This document shows positions 28,143-36,596 of a stretch of DNA of 64,000 nucleotides, one piece after another. This stretch comes from DASZUK01 sp963745595 (lineage in GTDB: Bacteria > Actinomycetota > Acidimicrobiia > Acidimicrobiales > RAAP-2). Location: NCBI GenBank assembly GCA_963745595.1, contig CAVUYB010000007.1, positions 372,001-436,000 on the forward strand, read 5' to 3'. A model generated the notes under the pieces. The model saw only the letters and a program-made list of their open reading frames with translations, was not told where the DNA came from and did not search any database. Both the position numbers and the translations under genes were made by a program. Position 1 is the first letter of the stretch, and each line of letters starts with the position of its first letter.

Positions 28143-28174
28143 CTAGGAACCAGTTTTGGTCCCGAACTTCCTAG
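28143..28174. terminator. Candidate bidirectional terminator
   Basis: Between the convergent WD40 and PRTase genes, CTAGGAA (28143-28149) pairs with TTCCTAG (28168-28174). Inside the 18-base loop, ACCA-GTTT-TGGT forms a smaller stem. No long T-run follows, so intrinsic termination is only moderately supported. Confidence 0.45.
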
Positions 28175-28187
28175 CCGCATGGCTGTA

Positions 28188-28910
28188 TCAACCGCCAGTA
28201 CGAGCGATCACGAGGCCGTCGATCTTGCTCGCGCCCCACTCTGCCAGCATGTCGCCCAGGACCTGCATCTGGCCACAGATGGTGGTGACGTCGTCGAACA
28301 GCAGCACTCGCATATCCTTGAACGTCACCCAGGGCGCCGGCTCCACGACGCCGCGGAGCTCCTGTGCCGCCTCCCACTTCGTGCGCCAGTTAGTGCCCGG
28401 CTGGCCAGACTGGCTGGTCGGGCCCGTCTTGATGAGAGCGTCGGGATACATAGGCCAAATGTCCTCCAGATCTTCTCGGTCGGCCGCTGCGAGGACCAGC
28501 TCAGTGTGGTGGACGGCACGACCGGGCTCCGTAGGGTTGGCAACGATCAAGTCGTAGTCGTCAGGCGCAAGGTTCTCTTGGAGCCAACCGAGGACGAGCC
28601 GTCCCAAAATCACTGCCCAGCCCGTCCGGCCGTCATACTTCAGGGCCTTGAGGACACGGTCCACTGCGCCGGTCTTGGCGTAGATCGCGTGGATACGGCC
28701 GAAGCTCCGATCGTTCCAGCTGCAAATTGGGTTACCGCAGAGCTCGTCTGCATTACTGAGGCGGCGCGAGCAGATCGGGCAACGGTGAGCGCGTGCTGGT
28801 AGCGCCGCCTGGACACATCGTGCGCAGATCGCCGCGGTACCCGTTGCCCGCAATGGGCACGATGGGCACCGGGGAAATCCGGCCGGGGTGGGTTGAGGCG
28901 CTGACGTCAC
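28188..28910 (-). CDS. ComF-like zinc-ribbon phosphoribosyltransferase
   Basis: 240 residues. Two four-Cys knuckles occupy the N-terminus (C15/C18/C29/C32 and C44/C47/C58/C63). A PRTase domain follows with a substrate region (HAIYAKTGAVDRVLKALKYD) and the PRPP motif VLLFDDVTTIC at about 202-212. That order is the ComFC/GntX architecture. Unlike ordinary ComF (DDVYTTGAT), the PRPP loop reads DDVTTICGQ, so catalysis may be altered. Start GTG 28910, 18 bases after the DprA-like stop: a two-gene operon under the SOS box at 29926. Could be a competence gene; pairing with DprA next to a NACHT protein favours a defence role. Confidence 0.85.
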   Translation of the reverse strand: MTSAPQPTPAGFPRCPSCPLRATGTAAICARCVQAALPARAHRCPICSRRLSNADELCGNPICSWNDRSFGRIHAIYAKTGAVDRVLKALKYDGRTGWAVILGRLVLGWLQENLAPDDYDLIVANPTEPGRAVHHTELVLAAADREDLEDIWPMYPDALIKTGPTSQSGQPGTNWRTKWEAAQELRGVVEPAPWVTFKDMRVLLFDDVTTICGQMQVLGDMLAEWGASKIDGLVIARTGG

Positions 28911-28928
28911 GTGGCCCCCCGACCGTGC

Positions 28929-29888
28929 TTACGCCAACTCGAGAGTGAGCTGTCGTGCCGATCTCACCGCCTCGATGCGCTCCGGTGTCGCCAGGGTGTC
29001 CACGATTTCCTCGACCGAGGCCACCTCTCTTGCTCCACGCTCGGCCACGAACTTCTGCGCCCACGGCTGGTCCGTGACGAGTGAGCGCAGCAGAAACACC
29101 ATCTTCCCGTGCTCAAGTGCAAGCCGCGCTTGCATCCGTGCACCCGACGTCGAAGACGCCTCCACGACCGCAGTGCCCTGCGACATGCCGGACATGACCA
29201 CGTTGCGTCGTGGAAACGTCCACTTCGCGGGACTAGTGGACGGCCAGAACTGCGACACGATCATGCCGTTCTCGGCGATCTCATCGGCCAGCTCCTGATT
29301 TTCCTTCGGATAGGTCCGAGTGATCCCCGTCCCGATCACCGCGATCGTCCGTCCTCCGCAATCGAGCGTCGCACGGTGAGCAGCTGAGTCGATACCTCGA
29401 GCGAGCCCCGAGATGACGACGACGCTGCCCTGAACAAGACGCGATGCCAACTGTGCGGATCGCTTCGATCCCTGGGGGGAGGGCTGACGCGTGCCGACTA
29501 CGGCAACCGAGCGAGCATCTGCAGCCTCCCACTCGGTTCCTCGTACGAATAGGAATGGAGGAAGGTTGTAGATCAATCGGAGATTCGCCGGGTAGGCGTC
29601 GTCCATAACGGTTACGAGACGAGCTCCAGCAGAGTCCGCCAGCTCCAACTCTTGGTCGACCCTCGCTTGCCAGATCCCCTGGTGCTCCAACCCTCGTCGA
29701 AGCAGTGCTGCCGTCTTTCGGGCGGCGGCCGACTTCTCCACAAGTCGGCCCTCTGCCAGCTCATCCAACGAGCCCAGATGCATCGCTTCACGAGCGAGCA
29801 CTGACCAGTCCGGGCTCTCGTCGTCCAGACGTACCGCACAGAGCCGGAGAAGGCGGTGCTGAACCTCACTGACTCTCATTGCGCTCAC
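28929..29888 (-). CDS. DprA/Smf-like DNA-processing Rossmann protein
   Basis: 319 residues. An N-terminal helical region is followed by YPANLRLIYNLPPFLFVRG, then the DprA Rossmann core: VAVVGTRQPSPQG (about 129-140), VISGLARGIDSAAHRATLD (158-175), IAVIGTGITRTYPKENQEL, and FPRRNVVMSGMSQGTAVVEA. Classical DprA loads RecA on incoming single-stranded DNA; members of this superfamily also occur in predicted defence operons. The C-terminus lacks an obvious winged helix. Start GTG 29888, with GGAGGG 12 bases upstream; ATG 29879 is the alternative. A LexA box lies 38 bases upstream, and a PRTase gene follows. Because of its partner and regulation I do not assume it is the housekeeping dprA. Confidence 0.87.
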   Translation of the reverse strand: MSAMRVSEVQHRLLRLCAVRLDDESPDWSVLAREAMHLGSLDELAEGRLVEKSAAARKTAALLRRGLEHQGIWQARVDQELELADSAGARLVTVMDDAYPANLRLIYNLPPFLFVRGTEWEAADARSVAVVGTRQPSPQGSKRSAQLASRLVQGSVVVISGLARGIDSAAHRATLDCGGRTIAVIGTGITRTYPKENQELADEIAENGMIVSQFWPSTSPAKWTFPRRNVVMSGMSQGTAVVEASSTSGARMQARLALEHGKMVFLLRSLVTDQPWAQKFVAERGAREVASVEEIVDTLATPERIEAVRSARQLTLELA

Positions 29889-29925
29889 CCGGCTCTAACT
29901 CCCTCCACCGACAGTAGCGAAATCT

Positions 29926-29941
29926 GCGAACATATGTTCGC
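29926..29941. promoter_or_regulatory. SOS (LexA) box upstream of the dprA-PRTase operon
   Basis: GCGAACATATGTTCGC is a perfect 16-base palindrome containing CGAAC-N4-GTTCG, the LexA site of actinobacteria and firmicutes (consensus CGAACRNRYGTTCG). It lies 38-53 bases before the operon start. A possible -10 TACTGT is at 29911-29916 on the minus strand, placing the box over the -35 region where LexA would block transcription. Confidence 0.85.
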
Positions 29942-30010
29942 TTCTGGCTGTGACAGTCGATTCTCCCACGGTGCCAAGGTCCGGCGCCTTCTGGCGCGGA
30001 GAGCGAGGAC

Positions 30011-30665
30011 CTACTCAAGAACGGTCGGACTGGGGGAGCACCTGCGGCCGAAGACGGTCACATCCCAGGCAGAAAGGCTCAACGGGCCAGCCACTCGGCC
30101 CGTGCCTGCCAGACGGCCGACGACAGCGCGTCGTCGAGCCGGCTCACCACCAAGCAGCTCCGGACCGGCGCCGAGCACCAGCTGCCGCAACCACACCGAC
30201 CGGCCCTCGCCGGACAGCGCGCCGATCATCTCGTCGTACGACGCACCGGCCGCCTTGTCGTGCCACGACAGGTGGACCGTCGCCGTCGCCTCGGCGCTAG
30301 GGCTCTCGTCGGGGTCCGGGCCGGCCGTCCCGGTGCGGCAGGCGAACAGCGCACCCGCGCCGTACGCGGCTCGACCGGCCGCCGAGTGATGGGCCGACGC
30401 CAGCGGCCCCGACGGCACGTCGGCGTTCAGCACACCGAGTGCGGTGAAATCGGCGACGACGTATCCGTCGAGGTAGACGCCGTCCGGCCATCCGGCCAGC
30501 CACGGCGGGGTCGCCGAGCCGCCACGTCCACCCACGGCGGTAACCGGGCGGCGGATGGGCGACGAGCGCGTCCTGCCAGTCGACCAGCGCGGCCTCGTAC
30601 TCCCCTCGATCGGCACCGACCGGCGGGGCGTGCCAGAACAGGTAGCCCAGGCCGGCGCTCGACAC
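30011..30665 (-). CDS. Hypothetical protein, one frameshift
   Basis: The first frame, from 30665, reads MSSAGLGYLFWHAPPVGADR then GEYEAALVDWQDALVAHPPP. At about 30500-30540 the coding signal moves to another frame: WPDGVYLDGYVVADFTALGV, HSAAGRAAYGAGALFACRTG, then SWHDKAAGASYDEMIGALSG and DVTVFGRRCSPSPTVLE to 30011. One inserted base in the GTGGCTGGCCGGATGG run joins them. The combined protein of about 215 residues is soluble. I do not recognise the family; the LGYLFWH...A.YE.AL..(F/W)H start resembles uncharacterised actinobacterial proteins. Confidence 0.6.
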
Positions 30666-30675
30666 GGCCCCCGAG

Positions 30676-30804
30676 CTACGTCGGGTCGTTCTTGGCCTTG
30701 CGGCGGGGCTTCAACGCGAACCACCAGATGCTGGCCATCGTGCCGAGCACGCCGATCGTCGCCGCCACCGGCTTGATGACCTTCCGAGCCCCACTCTTCG
30801 CCAT
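30676..30804 (-). CDS. Small basic single-span membrane protein
   Basis: A 42-residue frame from ATG 30804: basic start (MAKSGARKVIKP), a hydrophobic helix (VAATIGVLGTMASIWWFALK) and a basic tail (PRRKAKNDP). The layout is plausible for a small cytoplasmic-membrane protein. The frame continues upstream to 30915, but that part looks non-coding. Spaced 10 bases before the following hypothetical gene. Function unknown. Confidence 0.5.
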   Translation of the reverse strand: MAKSGARKVIKPVAATIGVLGTMASIWWFALKPRRKAKNDPT

Positions 30805-30880
30805 GACGACCGACCTTACCGTGCCCGGTCCACCACCGGCCTCCGGCGCCGTGCCGGCTCGGTATCGGTTCAGCTCGGTC

Positions 30881-31760
30881 TCAGCTACCGCCGCCCGATC
30901 GGTCGGCGGCGTCACCCATCGAGGGCACCCGCAGGCGGACCGGGGGCGCCTCGGGCGGGGTTTCGCCGCCGGCGAACGCCAGCTCGAGCAGCTTCTCGCC
31001 GACCCAGTCGGTGGTGTTGAACGCCTTCGTCTCGGCGATCTGACGGAACCGGCCGGCCGCTGGGAAGCGGGCGTCGTCGGTCGCCCGCATCGCCGCCTGC
31101 ATCGCCGTGTCGACGTGACCGGGGGTGACCGCGTGCGCCCGCAGGCCGTGCCGCGCTTCCTCCTGCGCCACCGCGGCCGTCAGCGCGTCGACCGCAGCCT
31201 TCGTCGCGCTGTAGACCGCCAGCCCCGCGTACGGATGGACCGCCGCGCCCGACGAGACGTTGACGAGCACCCCTCCCCCGGCCCGACCGGCGACGTGGCG
31301 GGCGAACAGCATCGTCCCGTAGGCGACACCGGTGACATTCGTCGCGACGTGCCCGGCGACGACGTCGGCATCGGCGTCGACCAGCGGACCGATCGGGTCG
31401 AGCACGCCCGCGTTGTTGATCCACAGATCGATCCGACCGAACCGATCGACGACCGCGTCGGCGAACGCGGCCAACGCGTCGAAGTCGGTGACGTCCACCG
31501 CCGCGGTGACCGCCTCGCCGGCTGGCCCCGCCGCCGGTCGCCGGTGCCGGGCCGTCAGGACGGTGGCGGGCACACAGGCCGAGCCGGAGACCGGCCGACG
31601 CGAAGTGGGCGCCGACGCCGGCACCGAGGCCGCGGCTCGCCCCGGTGACGACGGCCACCCGGCCGGCCAGGGCCCGGCGGCGGGTCGCCGGGTCGGCGAA
31701 CGGTCGCACCGGCCACTCGTCGTGCCCGCCGCTCGTCGGGCGGTCCGGATCGTCGGTCAC
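30881..31760 (-). CDS. SDR-family oxidoreductase, one frameshift
   Basis: NAD(P) site VAVVTGASRGLGAGVGAHFA, from GTG 31760, which overlaps the amidotransferase stop (GTGA). After an indel near 31530 the frame continues GEAVTAAVDVTDFDALAAFA, DLWINNAGVLDPIGP, VLVNVSSGAAVHPYAGLAVY (Ser), YSATKAAVDALTAAV (Tyr/Lys), and AVTPGHVDTAMQAAM. One extra C in GCCAGCCGGCGAG explains the shift. Classical SDR of about 290 residues. Linked to the PuuD-like gene, so it may oxidise an amine-pathway intermediate; substrate unknown. Confidence 0.82.
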
Positions 31761-32515
31761 CGAGCCGCGGCGACGAGCGCGTCGAAGAGCCGGCTGTCTC
31801 CCGACTCCTCGGGGTGCCACTGCACACCGACGACGAACCGCCGGTCCGGCAACTCGACTGCCTCGACCATCCCGTGGGGCATCGGCGGCGCGTGCAGGAG
31901 CAGCCGAGCCGACTCCAGGGCCCGGGCGGCCACCACCAGCCCGACGCCCAACCGATCGATGGCCTGGTGATGGGAGCACTTGACCACGTCCTTGGCCCCC
32001 ATGGCCCGAGCCGTCCAGGTGCCGGGCTCGGTAGTCACCGTTACGTCTCCGAACTGTCCGGCCGCCGGGCGATGGCCGTCGTGGCCGACGACGTCGGGCA
32101 GGTGGGGGAAGAGCGTCCCGCCGAGCTCGACGTTCAACAGCTGGTGGCCCCGACAGATGGCCAGCAGCGGGAGGTCACGGTCGAGCGCGGCCGCCAAGAG
32201 CGCGGCCTCCGACCGGTCCCGGTCGGCGTCGACCCCCTCCGCCGCTGGGTGGCCACCCGGCCCGTAGGCGGCCGGGTCGACGTCACCGCCGCCGACGAGC
32301 ACGAGCGCGTCGAGCGCGTCGACGACGTCGGCCGCGCCGGCACCAGGGCCGCCGGGCGCGGACCGGCACGGCGGCAACAACAGCGGCCGACCACCGGCCG
32401 CCGCGACGAGCTCGAAGTACGGCGCGGCGAGCACCGCCGCCGGCTCGTGCCACGGGCCCCACACCGCGTCGGCGTAGTACGTCGTCACCCCCACGAGCGG
32501 GATCGACCGGGCCAT
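31757..32515 (-). CDS. Gamma-glutamyl-GABA hydrolase-like class I amidotransferase
   Basis: 252 residues of the peptidase C26/PuuD group, which releases glutamate from gamma-glutamylated amines. Seen: IPLVGVTTYYADAVWG at the start, LVLVGGGDVDPAAYG, nucleophile Cys in LLAICRGHQLLNVELGGTL, KCSHHQAIDRLG, and His/Glu in VGVQWHPEESGDSRLFDALV. Divergent from a glutamine-synthetase-like ligase, giving a PuuA/PuuD-type pair. Start GTG/ATG at 32515 gives full-family length. Confidence 0.88.
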   Translation of the reverse strand: MARSIPLVGVTTYYADAVWGPWHEPAAVLAAPYFELVAAAGGRPLLLPPCRSAPGGPGAGAADVVDALDALVLVGGGDVDPAAYGPGGHPAAEGVDADRDRSEAALLAAALDRDLPLLAICRGHQLLNVELGGTLFPHLPDVVGHDGHRPAAGQFGDVTVTTEPGTWTARAMGAKDVVKCSHHQAIDRLGVGLVVAARALESARLLLHAPPMPHGMVEAVELPDRRFVVGVQWHPEESGDSRLFDALVAAAR

Positions 32516-32532
32516 GAACGCAGCGTACCGAC

Positions 32533-32579
32533 AGACCGGCGGCCCAAGGCACTGGCGGACCGACGGCCAAAGGCACTGG
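32533..32579. repeat. 24-bp-period direct repeat in divergent promoter
   Basis: Two 23-base copies (32533-32555 and 32557-32579) match at 20 positions and share the core AAGGCACTGG. They lie between the divergent PuuD-like and GlnA-like genes, 18 bases from one start and 31 from the other, so they are a candidate regulator site. Confidence 0.5.
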
Positions 32580-32610
32580 ACGCTGTTCGAACCGGGAGCA
32601 ATAGTTCGGC

Positions 32611-33969
32611 ATGACCGACGTGACCACGCTGCGCGAGCTCGTCGTCGACGGCTCGGTCGACACGGTCGTCCTCGCCTTCCCCGACATCCAGGGCCGACCG
32701 GTCGGCAAGCGGGTCACCGGCTCGTTCTTTCTCGACCACGCCGGCGAACACGGGATCGAGGTGTGCGACTACCTGCTCGCGGTCGACGTCGACATGAACC
32801 CGCTGCCCGGGTACCGGTTCACGAACTGGGACACCGGCTACGGCGACCTGGTCGCCGCCCCCGACTTCTCGACGACCCGCGTCCTGCCGTGGCTGGACGG
32901 CACGGCCCTCGTCATCTGCGACCTGCTCGATCCGGCCGGCCGCCCGGTCGAGGTGTCGCCCCGACGCATCCTGCAGCGACAGATCGAGCGGGCCCACCAG
33001 CGCGGGTTCACCGTGCGGTGCGCCACCGAGCTCGAGTTCTTCTTGTTCTTGGACTCCTTCGAGCAGGCGGCCGACAAGGGCTGGCGCGGGCTCGTCCCCC
33101 ACAGTGGCACCATCGAGGACTACCAGCTCCTCCAGACGTCGCGCGAGGAGTACGTCCTGCGCCGCATCCGCAACGAGATGGTCCGGGCCGGCATCCCGAT
33201 CGAGTCGTCCAAGGGCGAGGCCGGCCGCGGCCAGCACGAGGTCAACGTCACGTACGCCGAGGCGCTCGAAACGGCCGACCGCCATCTCGTCTTCAAGAAC
33301 GGCGTGAAGGAGATCGCCGCCCAGGAGGGCCGGGCCGCGACGTTCATGGCGAAGTGGTCGATGGACGAGGTCGGGTCGTCGTGCCACCTCCACACCAGCC
33401 TGTGGGACGCGGCCACCGACCGGCCGCTGATGGCCCACGCCGACGACCCGACGGTGCTATCGGGCACCGGCCGACACTTCCTGGCCGGCCAGATCCACGC
33501 CGCCCGCCAGCTGGCGTGGTGCTTCGCCCCGTACGTCAACTCCTACCGGCGGTACGTGTCCGGCAGCTGGGCGCCGACGGCCGCGGTCTGGGGCGAGGAC
33601 AACCGGACGTGCGGCTTCCGCGTCGTCGGTCACGGGCCGGGACGGCGGATCGAGTGCCGGATCCCCGGGGCCGACGTCAATCCGTACCTCGCCCTCGCGG
33701 CGGCGATCGCCGGTGGTCTCTACGGCATCGACCACCAACTCGAGCCGGACGAGCCGTACGCCCACAACGCGTACGCCGCCGACGACGTGCCCCGCATCCC
33801 GACGACCCTCGTCGAGGCGATCGGCGAGCTCGAGACGAGCGTCGTCGCCGCCGAGGCGTTCGGCGACGACGTCCACCACCACCTCGTCAACACCGCCCGG
33901 CAGGAGTGGGCCGCCGCCAACCGCGTCGTCACCGACTGGGAACTCGCCCGGAACTTCGAGCGGATCTGA
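32611..33969 (+). CDS. Glutamine-synthetase-family gamma-glutamyl-amine ligase
   Basis: 452 residues of the GlnA/PuuA/GlnT superfamily, which ligates glutamate to ammonia or amines with ATP. Seen: FPDIQGRPVGKRVTGSFFL (N-terminal beta-grasp), ATELEFFLF (metal Glu), GRGQHEVNVTYAEAL, EVGSSCHLHTSLWD, NSYRRYVSGSWAPTAAVWG, and RIECRIPGADVNPYLALAAA. The adenylylation site and loops of canonical GlnA are absent. With the divergent hydrolase this suggests amine or polyamine catabolism through gamma-glutamyl intermediates; the true amine is unknown. Start ATG 32611. Confidence 0.88.
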   Translation: MTDVTTLRELVVDGSVDTVVLAFPDIQGRPVGKRVTGSFFLDHAGEHGIEVCDYLLAVDVDMNPLPGYRFTNWDTGYGDLVAAPDFSTTRVLPWLDGTALVICDLLDPAGRPVEVSPRRILQRQIERAHQRGFTVRCATELEFFLFLDSFEQAADKGWRGLVPHSGTIEDYQLLQTSREEYVLRRIRNEMVRAGIPIESSKGEAGRGQHEVNVTYAEALETADRHLVFKNGVKEIAAQEGRAATFMAKWSMDEVGSSCHLHTSLWDAATDRPLMAHADDPTVLSGTGRHFLAGQIHAARQLAWCFAPYVNSYRRYVSGSWAPTAAVWGEDNRTCGFRVVGHGPGRRIECRIPGADVNPYLALAAAIAGGLYGIDHQLEPDEPYAHNAYAADDVPRIPTTLVEAIGELETSVVAAEAFGDDVHHHLVNTARQEWAAANRVVTDWELARNFERI

Positions 33970-33974
33970 CGCCC

Positions 33975-34844
33975 ATGTCCACCGCCACCCGACCAGCCGA
34001 AGCCGCCGGCACGTTCGCCCTCGGCGGCGACCTCCCCGTCCACCGTCTCGGTTATGGCGCGATGCAGCTCACCGGGCGCGGCGTGTGGGGCCACCCGACC
34101 GACCCGGACGAGGCCGTCCGCGTCCTGCGGCGGGCGGTCGAGCTCGGCGTCGACTTCATCGACACCGCCGACTCGTACGGTCCGTTCGTCAGCGAGCAGC
34201 TGATCCGCAAGGCCCTCCACCCGTACCCGGCCGGGCTGGTCATCGCCACCAAGGCCGGCCTGACCCGGGCCGGGCCGGGTGACTGGCGCCCGCTCGCCCG
34301 CCCGGAGTACCTCCGCCAGCAGTGCGAGCTGAGCCTCCGCCATCTCGGCGTCGAGCGGATCGACCTCTACCAACTGCACCGGATCGACGCCAAGGTGCCG
34401 CTGGCCGAGCAGATCGGCGAGCTCGTCTCCCTTCAGCAGGAGGGGAAGGTCCGCCACCTCGGCCTGAGTGAGGTAACCGTCGCCGAGCTGGAAGAGGTCC
34501 GGACGATGGCCACGATCGTCTCGGTCCAGAACCGCTACAACCTGGCCGACCGGGCATCCGAGGCCTTGCTCGGCTACGCCGAGGCCAACGGCATCGGCTT
34601 CATCCCATGGTTCCCGCTGGCCACCGGCCGCCTGGCCCGGCCGGGCGGCCCGCTCGACGAGCTGGCCACGCGGCACCGGGCGACGCCGTCACAGCTGGCG
34701 CTGGCCTGGCTCCTCGGCCGGTCGCCGGTCATGCTGCCCATCCCGGGCACGTCGACCGTCGCCCACCTCGAGGACAACGTCGCGGCCGCCGGCATCGAAC
34801 TGACCGACGAGGAGATGGCCGAGCTGACCGCGGCGGTTGATTGA
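33975..34844 (+). CDS. Aldo/keto reductase
   Basis: 289 residues, (beta/alpha)8 NADPH-dependent reductase. Seen: LPVHRLGYGAMQLTGRGVWG, DFIDTADSYGPFVSEQLIRK (Asp/Tyr), VIATKAGLTRAGPGDWRP (Lys), DLYQLHRIDAKVPLAEQ (His), and PIPGTSTVAHLEDNVAAAGI near the end for cofactor binding. Five bases after the GlnA-like gene, so co-transcribed. It could reduce an aldehyde formed in amine catabolism, or be general detoxification. Confidence 0.9.
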   Translation: MSTATRPAEAAGTFALGGDLPVHRLGYGAMQLTGRGVWGHPTDPDEAVRVLRRAVELGVDFIDTADSYGPFVSEQLIRKALHPYPAGLVIATKAGLTRAGPGDWRPLARPEYLRQQCELSLRHLGVERIDLYQLHRIDAKVPLAEQIGELVSLQQEGKVRHLGLSEVTVAELEEVRTMATIVSVQNRYNLADRASEALLGYAEANGIGFIPWFPLATGRLARPGGPLDELATRHRATPSQLALAWLLGRSPVMLPIPGTSTVAHLEDNVAAAGIELTDEEMAELTAAVD

Positions 34845-34881
34845 GCCGGCGCCGGCCGAGCCGGCGTGGTTCGGTCCGGCG

Positions 34882-36542
34882 TCAGCCGAGCCGCCGGCGG
34901 TTGAGCCGGCGGTGGATGCCCTTCGTCCGCTGGTACAGCCGGACGAACTCGGCGGCCATCTCGTCGTAGATCGGTGCCGTCGACCGGTCCGGCCGGTACG
35001 TCGCCCGCACGGCACCATGCCGGGGATCTCGTCGACGCGGATGCGGCCGAGCGCGAGCAGCGTCAGCAGGCCCGCCCCGCGGACGTTGGCGAGCACCGGC
35101 TCGGCGACCTGGCGGATCACCCGGCCGGTCACGTCCGCGTGCACCTGCGCCCACAGGTCCGAGCGAGCACCGCCACCGACGAAGGCCAGCGAGTCGAACG
35201 GGCGGCCGACGAACCGCTCGACCGCGCCGAGCAGCCAGCGGGAGTTGAACGCGACGCCCTCGAAGACCGCCCGGACCATCGCCGCCCGGGTGGTCGAGAG
35301 CGACAGGTTGTGGAAGCCGGCCCGGATCGTATGGTCGTCGACCGGCGACCGCTCCCCGTTGAGCCACGGCGTGAACAGCACCCCGCCGGACCCGGCCGGC
35401 ACCGTCGCGGCCAACCGGTTCAACCGGTCGAAGGCGTCAGCCGGCTCGCCACGCGGGCCGGCGACGGCGCCCGGCTCGCCGTCCGGATCGGGGACGGTGC
35501 CGTCGAAGAGCTGGTCGCGCAGCCACGTCAGGCAGGCGCCGCCGGTCTCGTGCTCGTCGGCGACGAGGTAGCGGCCGGGCAGCCCGGACGGGAGGGCGGT
35601 GACGTTGGTGGTGGCCGACGTCTTCTTGAACGGCACGTGCCCGCTGATCCACGACGACGTCCCGATGTAGAGGTGGCCGGCGAAGTCGGCCACCGCGCCC
35701 GAGCCGACGGCCGCCGAGTGCAGGTCGCCGGTGCCGGCGACCACCGGCGTGCCCGGGAGCAACCCGAGCTCGGCGGCGGGCCCGTCGGCCAGGCCGGCGA
35801 GGACCGCGCCGGTCGGCACGAGCTCGGGCAGCCTCGACCGGTCGAGGCCGGCCATCGCCAGGAGATCGGGGTCGTAGGCGACGCGGTCGATCCGCCGGTT
35901 GTCCGTCACCCAGTGGAGGGCGATCGAGCCGAACGACGCCCGGGCGAGCCCGGTGAGCCGCAGGTCGAGGTAGTCGACCGGCTCCAGGAACACCGCCGCC
36001 GGGCCGTAGATCTCCGGCCGCTCGTCCCGCAGGAACAGGATGTGGCCGACCGGGTCCTTGCCCGAAAGGCTCGGGACGCCTCCGGCCCGGTGGATCCACC
36101 GGGGGACCTTCCGCACGTCGTAGCCGAGGGCGTTGACCGGTCCCCGCACGGCCCGGCGGACGGCCGCGCTGCCCCGCGAGTCCATCCAGATGATCGCCCG
36201 GCCCACCGCCCGCCCGTCCGCCCCGACGGCGACCGTCCCGGACCACTGGGCCGTGCAACCCACGCCGATCACCTGCTCCGGCGGCACCTCGCTGTCGGCC
36301 AGCGCCCGGCGGGCGGCCAGCACGACCGCCGACCACCACTGGTCGGGGTCCTGTTCGGCCCCGCCGTCCGGGGTGAGCACCAGGTCGACCGGCTCGAACG
36401 CGTGGGCGACGAGCATGCCGGTCGCCGAGACGACCGCCGCCTTGGCGCCGCCGGTGCCGAGGTCGACCGCGAGGACGCTCGCTTCGGCCGGCGCCACGTC
36501 GGCGACGGCCCGGGGGGCACGCGCCGGACGATCGGGCAGCAC
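34882..36542 (-). CDS. FGGY-family carbohydrate kinase, one frameshift near the 3' end
   Basis: A xylulokinase-like sugar kinase. Phosphate-1 region VLAVDLGTGGAKAAVVSATG, IIWMDSRGSAAVRRAV, catalytic-region TGDLHSAAVGSGAVADFAGH, and FVGGGARSDLWAQVHADVTG (FGGY signature 2). After IRVDEIPGMVP a base is missing in CCG(G)TGCGG near 35020. The true end is VRATYRPDRSTAPIYDEMA then FVRLYQRTKGIHRRLNRRRL at 34882, rather than the Arg/Ser-rich extension to 34689, which would run into the aldo/keto reductase. Start GTG 36542. Sugar specificity not determinable. Confidence 0.87.
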
Positions 36543-36596
36543 GGCCGAAGCGTAACCCCCGGGCCTCGGCAGGAGACGGGCTCCGGCCGAACGGGC

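Noticed and set aside
28188..29888. Housekeeping competence genes comF and dprA
   Set aside because: Considered and not fully excluded, but adjacency of the two, the altered PRPP loop, the LexA box and the NACHT-WD40 neighbour favour a specialised pair.
34689..34881. C-terminal extension of the FGGY kinase to 34689
   Set aside because: It arises from reading on after a missing base near 35020; the family C-terminus is in the other frame and stops at 34882.
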